Below, piece after piece: positions 1 through 6,135 of a stretch of DNA of 7,617 nucleotides; the stretch's first letter is position 1; every line of letters begins with the position of its first letter. Both the position numbers and the translations under genes were made by a program. The notes under the pieces were generated by a model. That model had not been told where the DNA came from. It did no database searches and worked only from the letters and a program-made list of their open reading frames with translations. Location of the stretch: contig JBGSWL010000066.1 in the NCBI GenBank assembly GCA_041752455.1, positions 1-7,617 of the forward strand. The letters run 5' to 3'. The DNA comes from JBGSWL01 sp041752455 (GTDB taxonomy: Bacteria > Pseudomonadota > Alphaproteobacteria > Rhizobiales > Rhizobiaceae).

Positions 1-29
1 GGCGCCCGCGCCCGCCGCGCAAGGACTGA
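1..29 (+). CDS. 3' end of an upstream gene (partial), possibly a pseudouridine synthase
   Basis: In the frame starting at base 3, eight codons read R-P-R-P-P-R-K-D and end at TGA (27-29), seven bases before the rsmD start. A basic, proline-rich C-terminus would fit the low-complexity tails of the 23S rRNA pseudouridine synthases (RluB/RsuA family) that I recall upstream of rsmD in many rhizobia. Only these codons are visible, so the identity is inferred from gene order. Either of the other two frames could equally be the coding one, although both of those run on past the rsmD start. If correct, the rsmD Shine-Dalgarno sequence lies inside the last codons of this gene and the two are probably co-transcribed. 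Confidence 0.35.
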
Positions 30-35
30 TCGCCG

Positions 36-611
36 ATGCGCATTGTCGGCGGACGTTTCAAGGGCCGGTCGGTTGCCGCACCAAGGGCCGGCACACTGGC
101 GATCCGCCCGACCAGTGATCGCACCCGCGAGACGCTGTTCAACGTCATCGCCCACAACTGGCCTGAAAAGCTCGAGGGCGCCCGTGTCCTCGACCTGTTT
201 GCCGGCACCGGCGCGCTCGGCTTCGAGGCCCTGTCGCGCGGGGCCTCCGCCGCTCTCTTTGTCGAACCATCCGTGGAAGGCCGGGGCCTGATCCGCAAGA
301 CCATGGAGGATTTCGGGTTGAACGGCGTTGCCAAGATCTTCAAGCGCGATGCGACGCGCCTTGGTCCGGTCGGCACGATGGCGCCCTTCGGGCTGGTGTT
401 TGCCGATCCGCCTTATCGCAAGGGTCTGGGCGAACTGGCGCTCGCATCAGCGCGCGACGGGGGCTGGCTTTTGCCCCGTGCGCTGGTCATTGTCGAAGAA
501 GCCGCAGATGTTCCCCTTGACGTTCCGGCGGGGTTCTTGCCCCTTGAGGAACGCCGCTTGGGCGACACGCAACTGCACATCCTTGTCTACGGAAACGACA
601 CCCATGGTTGA
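36..611 (+). CDS. rsmD: 16S rRNA (guanine(966)-N2)-methyltransferase RsmD
   Basis: Class I SAM-dependent methyltransferase of 191 residues, the usual RsmD length. It transfers a methyl group from S-adenosylmethionine to N2 of G966 (E. coli numbering) of 16S rRNA during 30S assembly in the cytoplasm. Visible signatures are the N-terminal MRIVGGRFKGR segment, the RPTSDRTRETLFN block at residues 24-36, the SAM-binding glycine-rich loop VLDLFAGTGALGFEAL (51-66), an acidic residue ending the next strand (E77), and the catalytic D-P-P-Y motif at 124-127. The ATG at 36 is supported by AAGGA at 21-25, ten bases upstream. The stop overlaps the start of the patatin gene by 8 bases, suggesting translational coupling. 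No key residue is missing. Confidence 0.95.
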   Translation: MRIVGGRFKGRSVAAPRAGTLAIRPTSDRTRETLFNVIAHNWPEKLEGARVLDLFAGTGALGFEALSRGASAALFVEPSVEGRGLIRKTMEDFGLNGVAKIFKRDATRLGPVGTMAPFGLVFADPPYRKGLGELALASARDGGWLLPRALVIVEEAADVPLDVPAGFLPLEERRLGDTQLHILVYGNDTHG

Positions 612-1506
612 CCCCCAGCGCATCTCCCGGACAGTGGAACCGGCCCTGTCGGCATCGCCTACCCGCGATCCGACCGTTGCCATTGCCTTTGGCGGTGGTG
701 GTGCACGCGGCTATGCCCACATCCACATCATGGAAGTGATGGACGAGATGGGCATTCGCCCGGTCGAGATCGCCGGGTCGTCGATCGGCTCGGTGATGGG
801 TGCCGCCATGGCGAGCGGCATCAGCGGCGCGGAAATCCGTGACTATACGATGTCCCTCGTCGGCAACCGTGCCGACGTGATTTCAAGGTTTTGGCAAACC
901 CGGCCCTCGCGCCTGACGGACATCGTCGAGGGTGGACTTCGTTTCGGCCAGTTCCGAGTTGACCGCATCCTGAAGGCGTTCCTGCCGGAAGGAATTGGTC
1001 CGCGCTTTGAAGATTTGAAGATCCCGCTGTCGGTCATCGCCACGGACTACTATGCGCACCGCCAATGCGTGCTGACATCGGGCGATCTTTATTCGGCGAT
1101 GGCTGCATCCGCTGCCATTCCGGCCGTGTTTCGCCCGGTCGAGCGTGATGGCCGCATCCTGATTGATGGCGGCATAGTCAACCCGGTTCCCTATGATTGC
1201 CTCGTCGGCAGGGCCGATATCGTCATTGGCGTCGATGTGGTCGGCGCACCCGCCGGCGATGAAACGCGGGCGCCAACGACGGTGGAAAGCCTGTACGGCG
1301 CCACCCAGTTGATGATGCAGACCATCATGGCGCTGAAACTGACCATCGCTCCGCCGGACATCTTCATCCGGCCGCCGGTCTCTAAGTTCCGGGTGCTCGA
1401 TTTCATGCGCGCCGGCCAGATCCTAGACGCGACCGCAACCATCCGCGATGAATTCAAGTACAAGCTCGACGGGGCGATTGCCGCCTGGCGAGCCGAAGTT
1501 CGCTGA
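604..1506 (+). CDS. Patatin-like phospholipase / serine esterase (RssA-type)
   Basis: This 300-residue protein has the bacterial patatin fold and is expected to hydrolyse acyl esters of lipids; the substrate cannot be read from the sequence. Catalytic elements are complete: the oxyanion-hole glycine run GGGGARGYAHI at 30-40, the nucleophile elbow G-S-S-I-G at 58-62 (Ser60), and the dyad aspartate in the D-G-G motif at 188-190, followed by NPVP. No signal peptide or membrane segment is seen, so it is probably cytoplasmic or peripherally membrane-bound. The frame stays open upstream to 328, but that part lies inside rsmD. The ATG at 604 is preferred because it puts the conserved core at residue 25. 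Its own ribosome-binding site is weak (GGA about ten bases upstream), consistent with coupling to rsmD. It ends 15 bases before the convergent antiporter gene. Confidence 0.9.
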   Translation: MVDPQRISRTVEPALSASPTRDPTVAIAFGGGGARGYAHIHIMEVMDEMGIRPVEIAGSSIGSVMGAAMASGISGAEIRDYTMSLVGNRADVISRFWQTRPSRLTDIVEGGLRFGQFRVDRILKAFLPEGIGPRFEDLKIPLSVIATDYYAHRQCVLTSGDLYSAMAASAAIPAVFRPVERDGRILIDGGIVNPVPYDCLVGRADIVIGVDVVGAPAGDETRAPTTVESLYGATQLMMQTIMALKLTIAPPDIFIRPPVSKFRVLDFMRAGQILDATATIRDEFKYKLDGAIAAWRAEVR

Positions 1507-1521
1507 CTACTGGACCGCGCC

Positions 1522-3354
1522 TCACGAAACGGGCTGGGCCGTCTCGTCAGGCGCAGCTTCAATGTCGAGGTTGACGACACGGGCCTCCTGACGCGGCTTG
1601 GTCAGTGGTTCCGGCGTGACCGGTTTGGTATGCATCATGTGACGGCCCGCATAAATGCCGTCCACCGCCTGGATCCGCAGGCGTTCCGCATCGCGCTTGC
1701 GCACGTCATCGCGGATTTGCCCGGCGAGATCCTCGGGCGTTCCAAGCGCGGTGAGCGCCTCGGTGCCGAACACCAGCCCGGATTCAAACGTTTCGCGAAG
1801 CTCGTAGTCGACTTCCCGCGCGCGAAGTTCCAGCGTGTGGGTCCGGTCGTAGGAGCGCACGAACAGCCGCGCTTCAGGATATTCGCGCTGGATCAGGTCC
1901 ACGATGCGGTCGGTAATCTCTTTCTTCTGCGTGCAGACGGCGATCAGCCGGGCCCGGCCGATGCCGGCCGCTTCGAGCACATCCTTGCGGGTGCCATCGC
2001 CGAAATAGATCAGGAAGCCGAAGGTTTGCGCCGACCTGACCCGTTCGGCCGAATGGTCGATGATCGTCACGTTCGACCCGCCTGCCAGCAGAATCTGCGA
2101 TGCGACCTGACCGAACCGGGAGAACCCGACCATCAGCACGTCGATTTGCTCGTCCAAGTCGGCGAAATCTTCGTCCATGTCCTCAGGAGTTTCGGCGCGT
2201 AGCATAAACCGGTTCATCGCAACCGACAGCGGTGTCAGCGCCATCGACAGCGTGACGATCGCAACGAGGATCGAGGAAGTCTGCGTACTGAAGATGCCGA
2301 GTGTCGCCGCCGCTGAAAACAGCACGAAGCCGAATTCACCGCCCTGCGGCAGCACAAGGGCTGTGCGAACAGCTGTGTCATGGCCTTGGCCGAACAGGCG
2401 GCAGAGGCCGTAGATCACTGTCGACTTGATCGCCATCAGGATCGGCACGGAAACGAGAATGATCGGCCAGTTGGCGGCGATCACCGACAGATCGAGGCTG
2501 AGGCCGATCGCCATGAAGAACAGGCCGAGCAGCAGCCCGCGGAACGGTTCGATGTCGGCTTCAAGTTCGTGGCGATAGGCCGAATCCGCCAGCATCACAC
2601 CGGCGATGAAGGCGCCCATCGCCATCGAAAGCCCCACGATTTGCATCAGCACAGCCGAGCCGAGCACGATCAGCAGGGCAGTGGCGATCATCGCTTCGCG
2701 CGCGCCCGTATTGCCGACAAACCGGAAAACCGGATCAAGCACGTAGCGCCCCGCGACGATCAGGGCAGCGACGGCGCCGACCGCCATCGCCAGATCCCAA
2801 AGCGTGACCTGTTCCACATCGCCCCCGACCGGGGCAAGCAGCGGCAATATGGCGAGCAGCGGCACGATGGCCAGATCCTGGAACAGCAGGATTGCAAATG
2901 ACGTGCGCCCGTAAGGCGTGGACAGATCGCTTCGCTCTTCGAGGATTTGCAGTGCAAATGCGGTCGATGACAGCGCCAGACCGAAGCCGATGACCAGCGC
3001 CGCGGAAAGCGAAGTTCCGCCGATCAGGAGGGCTAGCGTGGCAAGCAGCACACCGCTGACAACGACTTGCGACAGGCCTAGCCCGAAGATCTGGCGGCGC
3101 ATCGACCAGAGCCGCTGCGGCTTGAGCTCGAGCCCGATCACGAACAGCAGGAAGACGACGCCAAGTTCGGCAAAGTGCAGGATGTCTTCGCCATCTGAGA
3201 CCATCCGCAAGGTCGGTCCGATGATGATGCCTGCGGCCAGATAACCAAGCACCGTGCCAAGCCCGAGCCGCTTGAACAGGGGCGCGGCAATGACCGCCGC
3301 GCCAAGCAGGACCAGTGTCTCACCATACAATGATGACGCTTCCGCAACGGCCAT
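1522..3354 (-). CDS. KefB/KefC-type cation:proton antiporter (CPA2 family) with C-terminal RCK domain
   Basis: This 610-residue inner-membrane protein is predicted to exchange K+ (or Na+) for protons. Residues 10-385 form a multi-span Na+/H+-exchanger domain. It contains the L-F-Q-D-L motif at 157-161, a KefC-like regulatory loop HELEADIEPFRGLLLGLFF at 262-280, and the Q-G-G-E-F motif at 337-341. After an acidic linker (388-403), a cytosolic Rossmann RCK/TrkA-N domain begins at 405 with G-F-S-R-F-G (410-415) and D433 at the end of the second strand. The tail from about 575 is low-complexity. The frame stays open for 31 more codons upstream. I chose the start at 3354 because AGGAG lies 8 bases upstream and MAVAEAS leads directly into the first membrane segment. 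No KefF/KefG-type ancillary gene is adjacent. E. coli KefC has 620 residues. Ion and glutathione dependence cannot be determined here. Confidence 0.9.
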   Translation of the reverse strand: MAVAEASSLYGETLVLLGAAVIAAPLFKRLGLGTVLGYLAAGIIIGPTLRMVSDGEDILHFAELGVVFLLFVIGLELKPQRLWSMRRQIFGLGLSQVVVSGVLLATLALLIGGTSLSAALVIGFGLALSSTAFALQILEERSDLSTPYGRTSFAILLFQDLAIVPLLAILPLLAPVGGDVEQVTLWDLAMAVGAVAALIVAGRYVLDPVFRFVGNTGAREAMIATALLIVLGSAVLMQIVGLSMAMGAFIAGVMLADSAYRHELEADIEPFRGLLLGLFFMAIGLSLDLSVIAANWPIILVSVPILMAIKSTVIYGLCRLFGQGHDTAVRTALVLPQGGEFGFVLFSAAATLGIFSTQTSSILVAIVTLSMALTPLSVAMNRFMLRAETPEDMDEDFADLDEQIDVLMVGFSRFGQVASQILLAGGSNVTIIDHSAERVRSAQTFGFLIYFGDGTRKDVLEAAGIGRARLIAVCTQKKEITDRIVDLIQREYPEARLFVRSYDRTHTLELRAREVDYELRETFESGLVFGTEALTALGTPEDLAGQIRDDVRKRDAERLRIQAVDGIYAGRHMMHTKPVTPEPLTKPRQEARVVNLDIEAAPDETAQPVS

Positions 3355-3362
3355 GCCAGCGT

Positions 3363-3367
3363 CTCCT
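3363..3367 (-). promoter_or_regulatory. Shine-Dalgarno site of the antiporter gene
   Basis: On the minus strand AGGAG lies 8 bases before the ATG at 3354. It is the strongest ribosome-binding site near any candidate start of this gene, and it decides against the longer reading that would begin at 3447. Confidence 0.75.
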
Positions 3368-3452
3368 GTCCGCAACGCGCCGCACAAGGCGCGGGTGGGG
3401 TTGATGGTGGTCACCCACAGCAATAGATGATGCATATCGCAATGCAAACAGG

Positions 3453-3470
3453 ATCGGCGGACTCGCCGGT
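3453..3470 (+). repeat. Short inverted repeat in the pmbA leader
   Basis: ATCGGCG-GACT-CGCCGGT can pair as a 7-base stem (one G:U pair) with a four-base loop, ending 23 bases before the pmbA ATG. No run of T follows directly, so it does not look like an intrinsic terminator. It may be a leader hairpin or a chance structure; the predicted ribosome-binding site (CGGA, 3481-3484) lies outside it. Confidence 0.35.
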
Positions 3471-3493
3471 ATCAATGGATCGGATTTTTCCCC

Positions 3494-4831
3494 ATGGATG
3501 AACACGGGCAACTCTTGCTGGACCGCGCCTCGGCGCTGGTGGAAGCGGCCAAGCGTGCCGGTGCAGACGCAGCGGACGCAGTAGCCGTGCGATCGCGCTC
3601 GACCTCGGTCAATGTGCGCAACGGCAAAGTTGAAGGCACTGACGCATCGGAAAGCGATGACATGTCGCTTCGCGTCTTTGTCGGAAAGCGTGTCGCCAGC
3701 GTTTCTGCCGCCTCGTCCGCCGACCCGGCGATGCTCGCCGAGCGTGCCGTCGCCATGGCGCGGGTTTCGCCGGAAGACCAGTGGAACGGCCTTGCCGATC
3801 CTGATCGCTTGGCCCGCACGCTGCCCGACCTCGACATGCATGATGCGACCGAAGTGTCCGCCATGCGTCTGACCGAGGATGCGCTGGCGATGGAAGCGAC
3901 GGCACTGGCAATCGAAGGTGTCTCCAAGTCATCCGGCGCCGGCGCATCGGCCGGTCTGGGCGGCGTCGTGCTGGTGACGTCGGACGGCTTTTCCGGTGCC
4001 TATCGCGGCACCCGCTTTTCCCGTTCGGTCTCGGTCATTGCCGGAGAAGGCACCGGCATGGAGCGCGACTACGAGTTTTCCAGCCGCACCCACTTTGCCG
4101 ATCTGGACGAAGCCGCCGACATTGGCCGCAAGGCAGGTGAACGCGCCGCGCGCCGCGTTGGCGGGCGCAAGATGCCGACCGGCAAGGTCGATGTCGTGTT
4201 TGATCCGCGCGTCGCGCGCTCGATCCTTGGCCACCTGTCCGGGGCGATCAATGGTGGTGCCGTTGCGCGCAAATCGACCTTCCTGAAGGACCGCATGGGC
4301 GAACTGATTGCCAATCCGGCCATCACGGTCATCGACGATCCGCATCGTCCGCGCGGCGGCGGCAGCAGGGCTTTTGACGGTGAAGGTGTTGCCGCCAAAC
4401 GTCTCGCAATGGTCCAGGATGGCGTGCTGCAGCATTGGTTCCTGTCGACCGGGATTGCCCGCGAACTCGGCCTTGAAACCAACGGGCGCGGCGTGCGCGG
4501 CGGGTCGGTCGTCAATGCCGGCTCGACCAATCTGTCCATCGAGCCGGGGGCTGTGTCGCAAAAGGACATGATCGCCGGTATCGGCAGCGGCTTTTATGTG
4601 ACGGAAGTCTTCGGACAGGGCGTCGATATCAACACCGGGGAATACAGCCGCGGCGCGTCAGGTTTCTGGATCGAGAATGGTGAACTGGCGTTTCCGGTTT
4701 CCGAGGTGACGATTGCCGCCAATCTGCGCGACATGTTTGCCCGCATGATCCCGGCCGATGATCTCGACCGGACCTATTCGACCGCGTCGCCGACGCTGCT
4801 TGTCGAGGGCATGACCCTTGCCGGCAAATGA
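3494..4831 (+). CDS. pmbA: PmbA/TldE family protein (TldD partner, metalloprotease-like)
   Basis: This 445-residue cytoplasmic protein is close to the 450 residues of E. coli PmbA. TldD and TldE/PmbA form a heteromeric protease known for microcin B17 maturation and CcdA degradation. Only TldD carries the zinc-binding HExxxH motif. Here the equivalent helix reads RSILGHLSGAINGG (242-255) with no HExxxH, which assigns the gene to the PmbA/TldE side. Other signatures are the N-terminal AGADAADAV segment (22-30), the GMERDYEFSSRTH region (188-200) and the C-terminal GVDINTGEYSRGASGFWIENG block (376-396) followed by PVSEVTIAANL (401-411). The ATG at 3494 has only a weak CGGA site nine bases upstream but fits the family N-terminus. 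No tldD lies in the window. The gene leads the operon-like run ending in lpxK. Confidence 0.92.
   Translation: MDEHGQLLLDRASALVEAAKRAGADAADAVAVRSRSTSVNVRNGKVEGTDASESDDMSLRVFVGKRVASVSAASSADPAMLAERAVAMARVSPEDQWNGLADPDRLARTLPDLDMHDATEVSAMRLTEDALAMEATALAIEGVSKSSGAGASAGLGGVVLVTSDGFSGAYRGTRFSRSVSVIAGEGTGMERDYEFSSRTHFADLDEAADIGRKAGERAARRVGGRKMPTGKVDVVFDPRVARSILGHLSGAINGGAVARKSTFLKDRMGELIANPAITVIDDPHRPRGGGSRAFDGEGVAAKRLAMVQDGVLQHWFLSTGIARELGLETNGRGVRGGSVVNAGSTNLSIEPGAVSQKDMIAGIGSGFYVTEVFGQGVDINTGEYSRGASGFWIENGELAFPVSEVTIAANLRDMFARMIPADDLDRTYSTASPTLLVEGMTLAGK
4805..4809 (+). promoter_or_regulatory. Shine-Dalgarno site supporting a TTG start
   Basis: GAGGG, inside the last codons of pmbA, lies 8 bases before the TTG at 4818. 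No ATG is available in frame nearby: the ATG at 4828 is in another frame and stops after three codons. This spacing is the main reason for accepting a TTG initiation codon for the phosphatase gene. Confidence 0.65.
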
Positions 4832-5627
4832 ACAGCTGAACCAGGCGCTGACCTCGCCTGCCGATGATCTGGCGCTGATTGCCGGGGTCGCCGCCACCGC
4901 GGGTGATCTGGCGCTCGCGCATTTCCATCGCGGCGGCCATGATATCACCTGGAAGGGCGGAGTCTCACCGGTGACAGCCGCCGACATCGCTGTCGACCGT
5001 TACCTGCGCGACACCTTGCGCGCTGCCCGGCCGGATTATGGCTGGCTGTCGGAGGAAACCGCCGATACCGCCGTTTCCGAGCGCATGGCTGCGCCGCGTA
5101 CCTTTGTCGTTGATCCGATCGATGGCACGCGCGGTTTCATTGATGGCCGCAGGCAGTGGTGCGTCAGCGTTGCTGTCGTGGAGAAAGGTCGCCCGATCGC
5201 CGGAGTGCTGGTCTGCCCGGCACTTGCTGAAACGTTGACCGCCATTGCCGGAGGTGGCGCGTTTCTCAATGGCCAGCGACTGGGCGTGGAAGTCTCCACT
5301 GCGATTGCCACTGTCGGCGGCCCGCGTCCGCTGGTTGACATGCATTCATCGATGGCCGGACCGATCGAGCGCTACGGGCATGTGCCGTCGCTGGCCTACC
5401 GGATCGCGCTGATCGCCATGAACCGGCTCGATGCGACCTACGTCAAACCGTCAGCCAATGATTGGGATGTTGCTGCCGCAGATCTGGTGCTGGAAGAAGC
5501 TGGCGGCGTGCTGGCGGATCGCGACGGCCGGGCACTGGTCTACAATGGCGCCTCGCCCCTGAAGAACATCATGGTCGCCTGTCGGCCCGACCTGCTTGCC
5601 ACCATGTTGGCGGTTGTCGCGGCTTGA
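4818..5627 (+). CDS. cysQ: Inositol-monophosphatase superfamily phosphatase, probable 3'(2'),5'-bisphosphate nucleotidase CysQ
   Basis: This 269-residue protein belongs to the Mg2+-dependent, lithium-sensitive phosphatase superfamily. If it is CysQ it hydrolyses 3'-phosphoadenosine 5'-phosphate (PAP) from sulfate assimilation to AMP. Visible metal-binding elements are W-L-S-E-E (76-80), D-P-I-D-G-T-R-G-F (99-107, superfamily motif 1) and N-D-W-D-V-A-A-A (214-221, motif 2, Asp217), followed by LEEAGG. The DGT-R/K-xF form of motif 1 and the length favour CysQ over SuhB-type inositol monophosphatase, but a generic sugar or inositol phosphatase cannot be excluded. Translation probably starts at TTG 4818, overlapping pmbA by 14 bases, so the two are likely coupled. 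There is no signal peptide. The DUF4170 gene follows after 70 bases. Confidence 0.85.
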   Translation: MPANEQLNQALTSPADDLALIAGVAATAGDLALAHFHRGGHDITWKGGVSPVTAADIAVDRYLRDTLRAARPDYGWLSEETADTAVSERMAAPRTFVVDPIDGTRGFIDGRRQWCVSVAVVEKGRPIAGVLVCPALAETLTAIAGGGAFLNGQRLGVEVSTAIATVGGPRPLVDMHSSMAGPIERYGHVPSLAYRIALIAMNRLDATYVKPSANDWDVAAADLVLEEAGGVLADRDGRALVYNGASPLKNIMVACRPDLLATMLAVVAA

Positions 5628-5697
5628 GGCTTTCGCTATCCAGCAGCAAACAGGGGCCAGCCCAATCATCTGGCCAAAGACAAGGCGAGCCTTCTTG

Positions 5698-5934
5698 ATG
5701 ACAGACACTTCCGAAAAACCGCAACTCCTGCATCTGGTCTTTGGCGGCGAACTTGAAACGCCGGAGGGCCTGACCTTCCGCGACCTTGACCGGCTCGATG
5801 TTGTCGGCATTTTTCCCGACTACGCGAGCGCTTCCGCTGCCTGGAAATCCAAGGCGCAGCAGACGGTGGACAACGCGCACATGCGCTATTTCGTCGTCCA
5901 TCTTCATCGGTTGCTTGAGCCCGGCCAGTCCTGA
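5698..5934 (+). CDS. DUF4170 domain protein
   Basis: This small soluble protein of 78 residues has no assigned biochemical function. It matches the DUF4170 pattern as I know it: an N-terminal strand with LVFGGEL (13-19), a central GIFPDYASASAAWKSKAQQTVDNA segment (38-61) equivalent to the family's phase of F/Y-x-x-A-x-x-x-W followed by a T-V-D helix, and a final M-R-Y-F-V-V-H-L strand (62-69). Its length is normal for the family. The frame is open upstream to 5596, inside cysQ, but the ATG at 5698 is the start that gives family length, with a purine-rich AAGGCGAG at 5682-5689. It lies between cysQ and waaA on the same strand. That recurrent rhizobial context suggests, without proving, a role linked to cell-envelope synthesis. 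Confidence 0.8.
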   Translation: MTDTSEKPQLLHLVFGGELETPEGLTFRDLDRLDVVGIFPDYASASAAWKSKAQQTVDNAHMRYFVVHLHRLLEPGQS

Positions 5935-5973
5935 GCCTATGGCGGCTTGACCGCGCTTCGCCGGTGCCGCATT

Positions 5974-5992
5974 GGGTTTGACGGTCAAACCC
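5974..5992. repeat. Near-perfect palindrome upstream of waaA
   Basis: GGGTTTGAC-G-GTCAAACCC is a nine-base inverted repeat around one central base. As DNA it has the symmetry of a dimeric regulator's operator. As RNA it could form an 8-bp hairpin with a 3-base loop. TTGACG within it (5978-5983) resembles a -35 box, but I find no good -10 sequence 16-18 bases further on. No T-run follows, so it is not a typical intrinsic terminator. Confidence 0.5.
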
Positions 5993-5996
5993 CATT

Positions 5997-6013
5997 GCCG
6001 CCTTGTTCGCGGC
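5997..6013 (+). repeat. Inverted repeat, second in the pre-waaA gap
   Basis: GCCGC-N7-GCGGC gives a 5-bp GC-only stem with a seven-base loop four bases after the previous palindrome. On its own this is easily a chance event in GC-rich DNA. It is listed because it belongs to a cluster of three potential stems in a short non-coding stretch. Confidence 0.3.
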
Positions 6014-6041
6014 GCATCGGTAATCTCATGAACGCCGGCAA

Positions 6042-6065
6042 ACCCTCCCTTGCGACGGGAGAGGT
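6042..6065 (+). repeat. Inverted repeat, third in the pre-waaA gap
   Basis: ACCCTCCC (6042-6049) can pair with GGGAG-A-GGT (6057-6065) as an 8-bp stem with one bulged A and a seven-base loop. No T-run follows. It lies 70 bases before the waaA start and could form part of a structured leader RNA. Confidence 0.35.
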
Positions 6066-6135
6066 CAACGCGGCAGATGGCGGAAAGCTGCTCCATGAAA
6101 GTCCACGGATGAAAGCTCACCGATGATCGCCAACC

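Larger units (their letters stand above)
3355..3493. promoter_or_regulatory. Divergent control region between the antiporter gene and pmbA
   Basis: These 139 bases must hold the promoters of both divergent genes. Weak candidates exist on each strand. For pmbA: TTGATG (3401-3406), 17-base spacer, TAGATG (3424-3429). For the antiporter, on the minus strand: TTGCAT (complement of 3442-3447), 16-base spacer, TATTGC (complement of 3420-3425). The two proposed -10 boxes overlap. The inverted repeat TGCAT-N6-ATGCA (3431-3446) lies just upstream of the antiporter -10 box and overlaps its -35 box, and is a possible operator. The -10 matches are only about three of six bases, so the promoter positions are tentative. 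That this is a divergent regulatory region is much more certain. Confidence 0.4.

Noticed and set aside
328..603. 92-codon N-terminal extension of the patatin protein
   Set aside because: It lies inside rsmD in another frame, and the patatin core begins about 25 residues after the ATG at 604.
1507..1521. Bidirectional terminator between the convergent patatin and antiporter genes
   Set aside because: The 15 bases between the stops contain no stem or T-run. Any terminator must overlap coding sequence or be factor-dependent.
1630..2202. 190-codon open frame on the + strand opposite the antiporter
   Set aside because: The antiporter has clear family motifs over this stretch. The + strand translation is composition-driven and matches no family I know.
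2380..2901. 173-codon + strand frame rich in His, Asp, Glu, Gln and Arg
   Set aside because: The composition is the antisense image of hydrophobic membrane segments of the antiporter, not an independent histidine-rich protein.
3355..3447. 31-residue N-terminal extension of the antiporter, starting at 3447
   Set aside because: AGGAG at 3363-3367 supports the start at 3354, the extension contains no conserved segment, and it would consume most of the divergent promoter region.
1510..3533. Shared 14-base string CTGGACCGCGCCTC near 1510 and near 3519
   Set aside because: One copy is at the antiporter 3' end and the other inside pmbA codons. The flanks differ and such a match is plausible by chance in GC-rich DNA, so it is not treated as an attachment site or repeat.
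3929..4561. 210-codon minus-strand frame opposite pmbA
   Set aside because: It lies entirely within pmbA, whose conserved blocks cover the region, and has no motif or ribosome-binding site of note.
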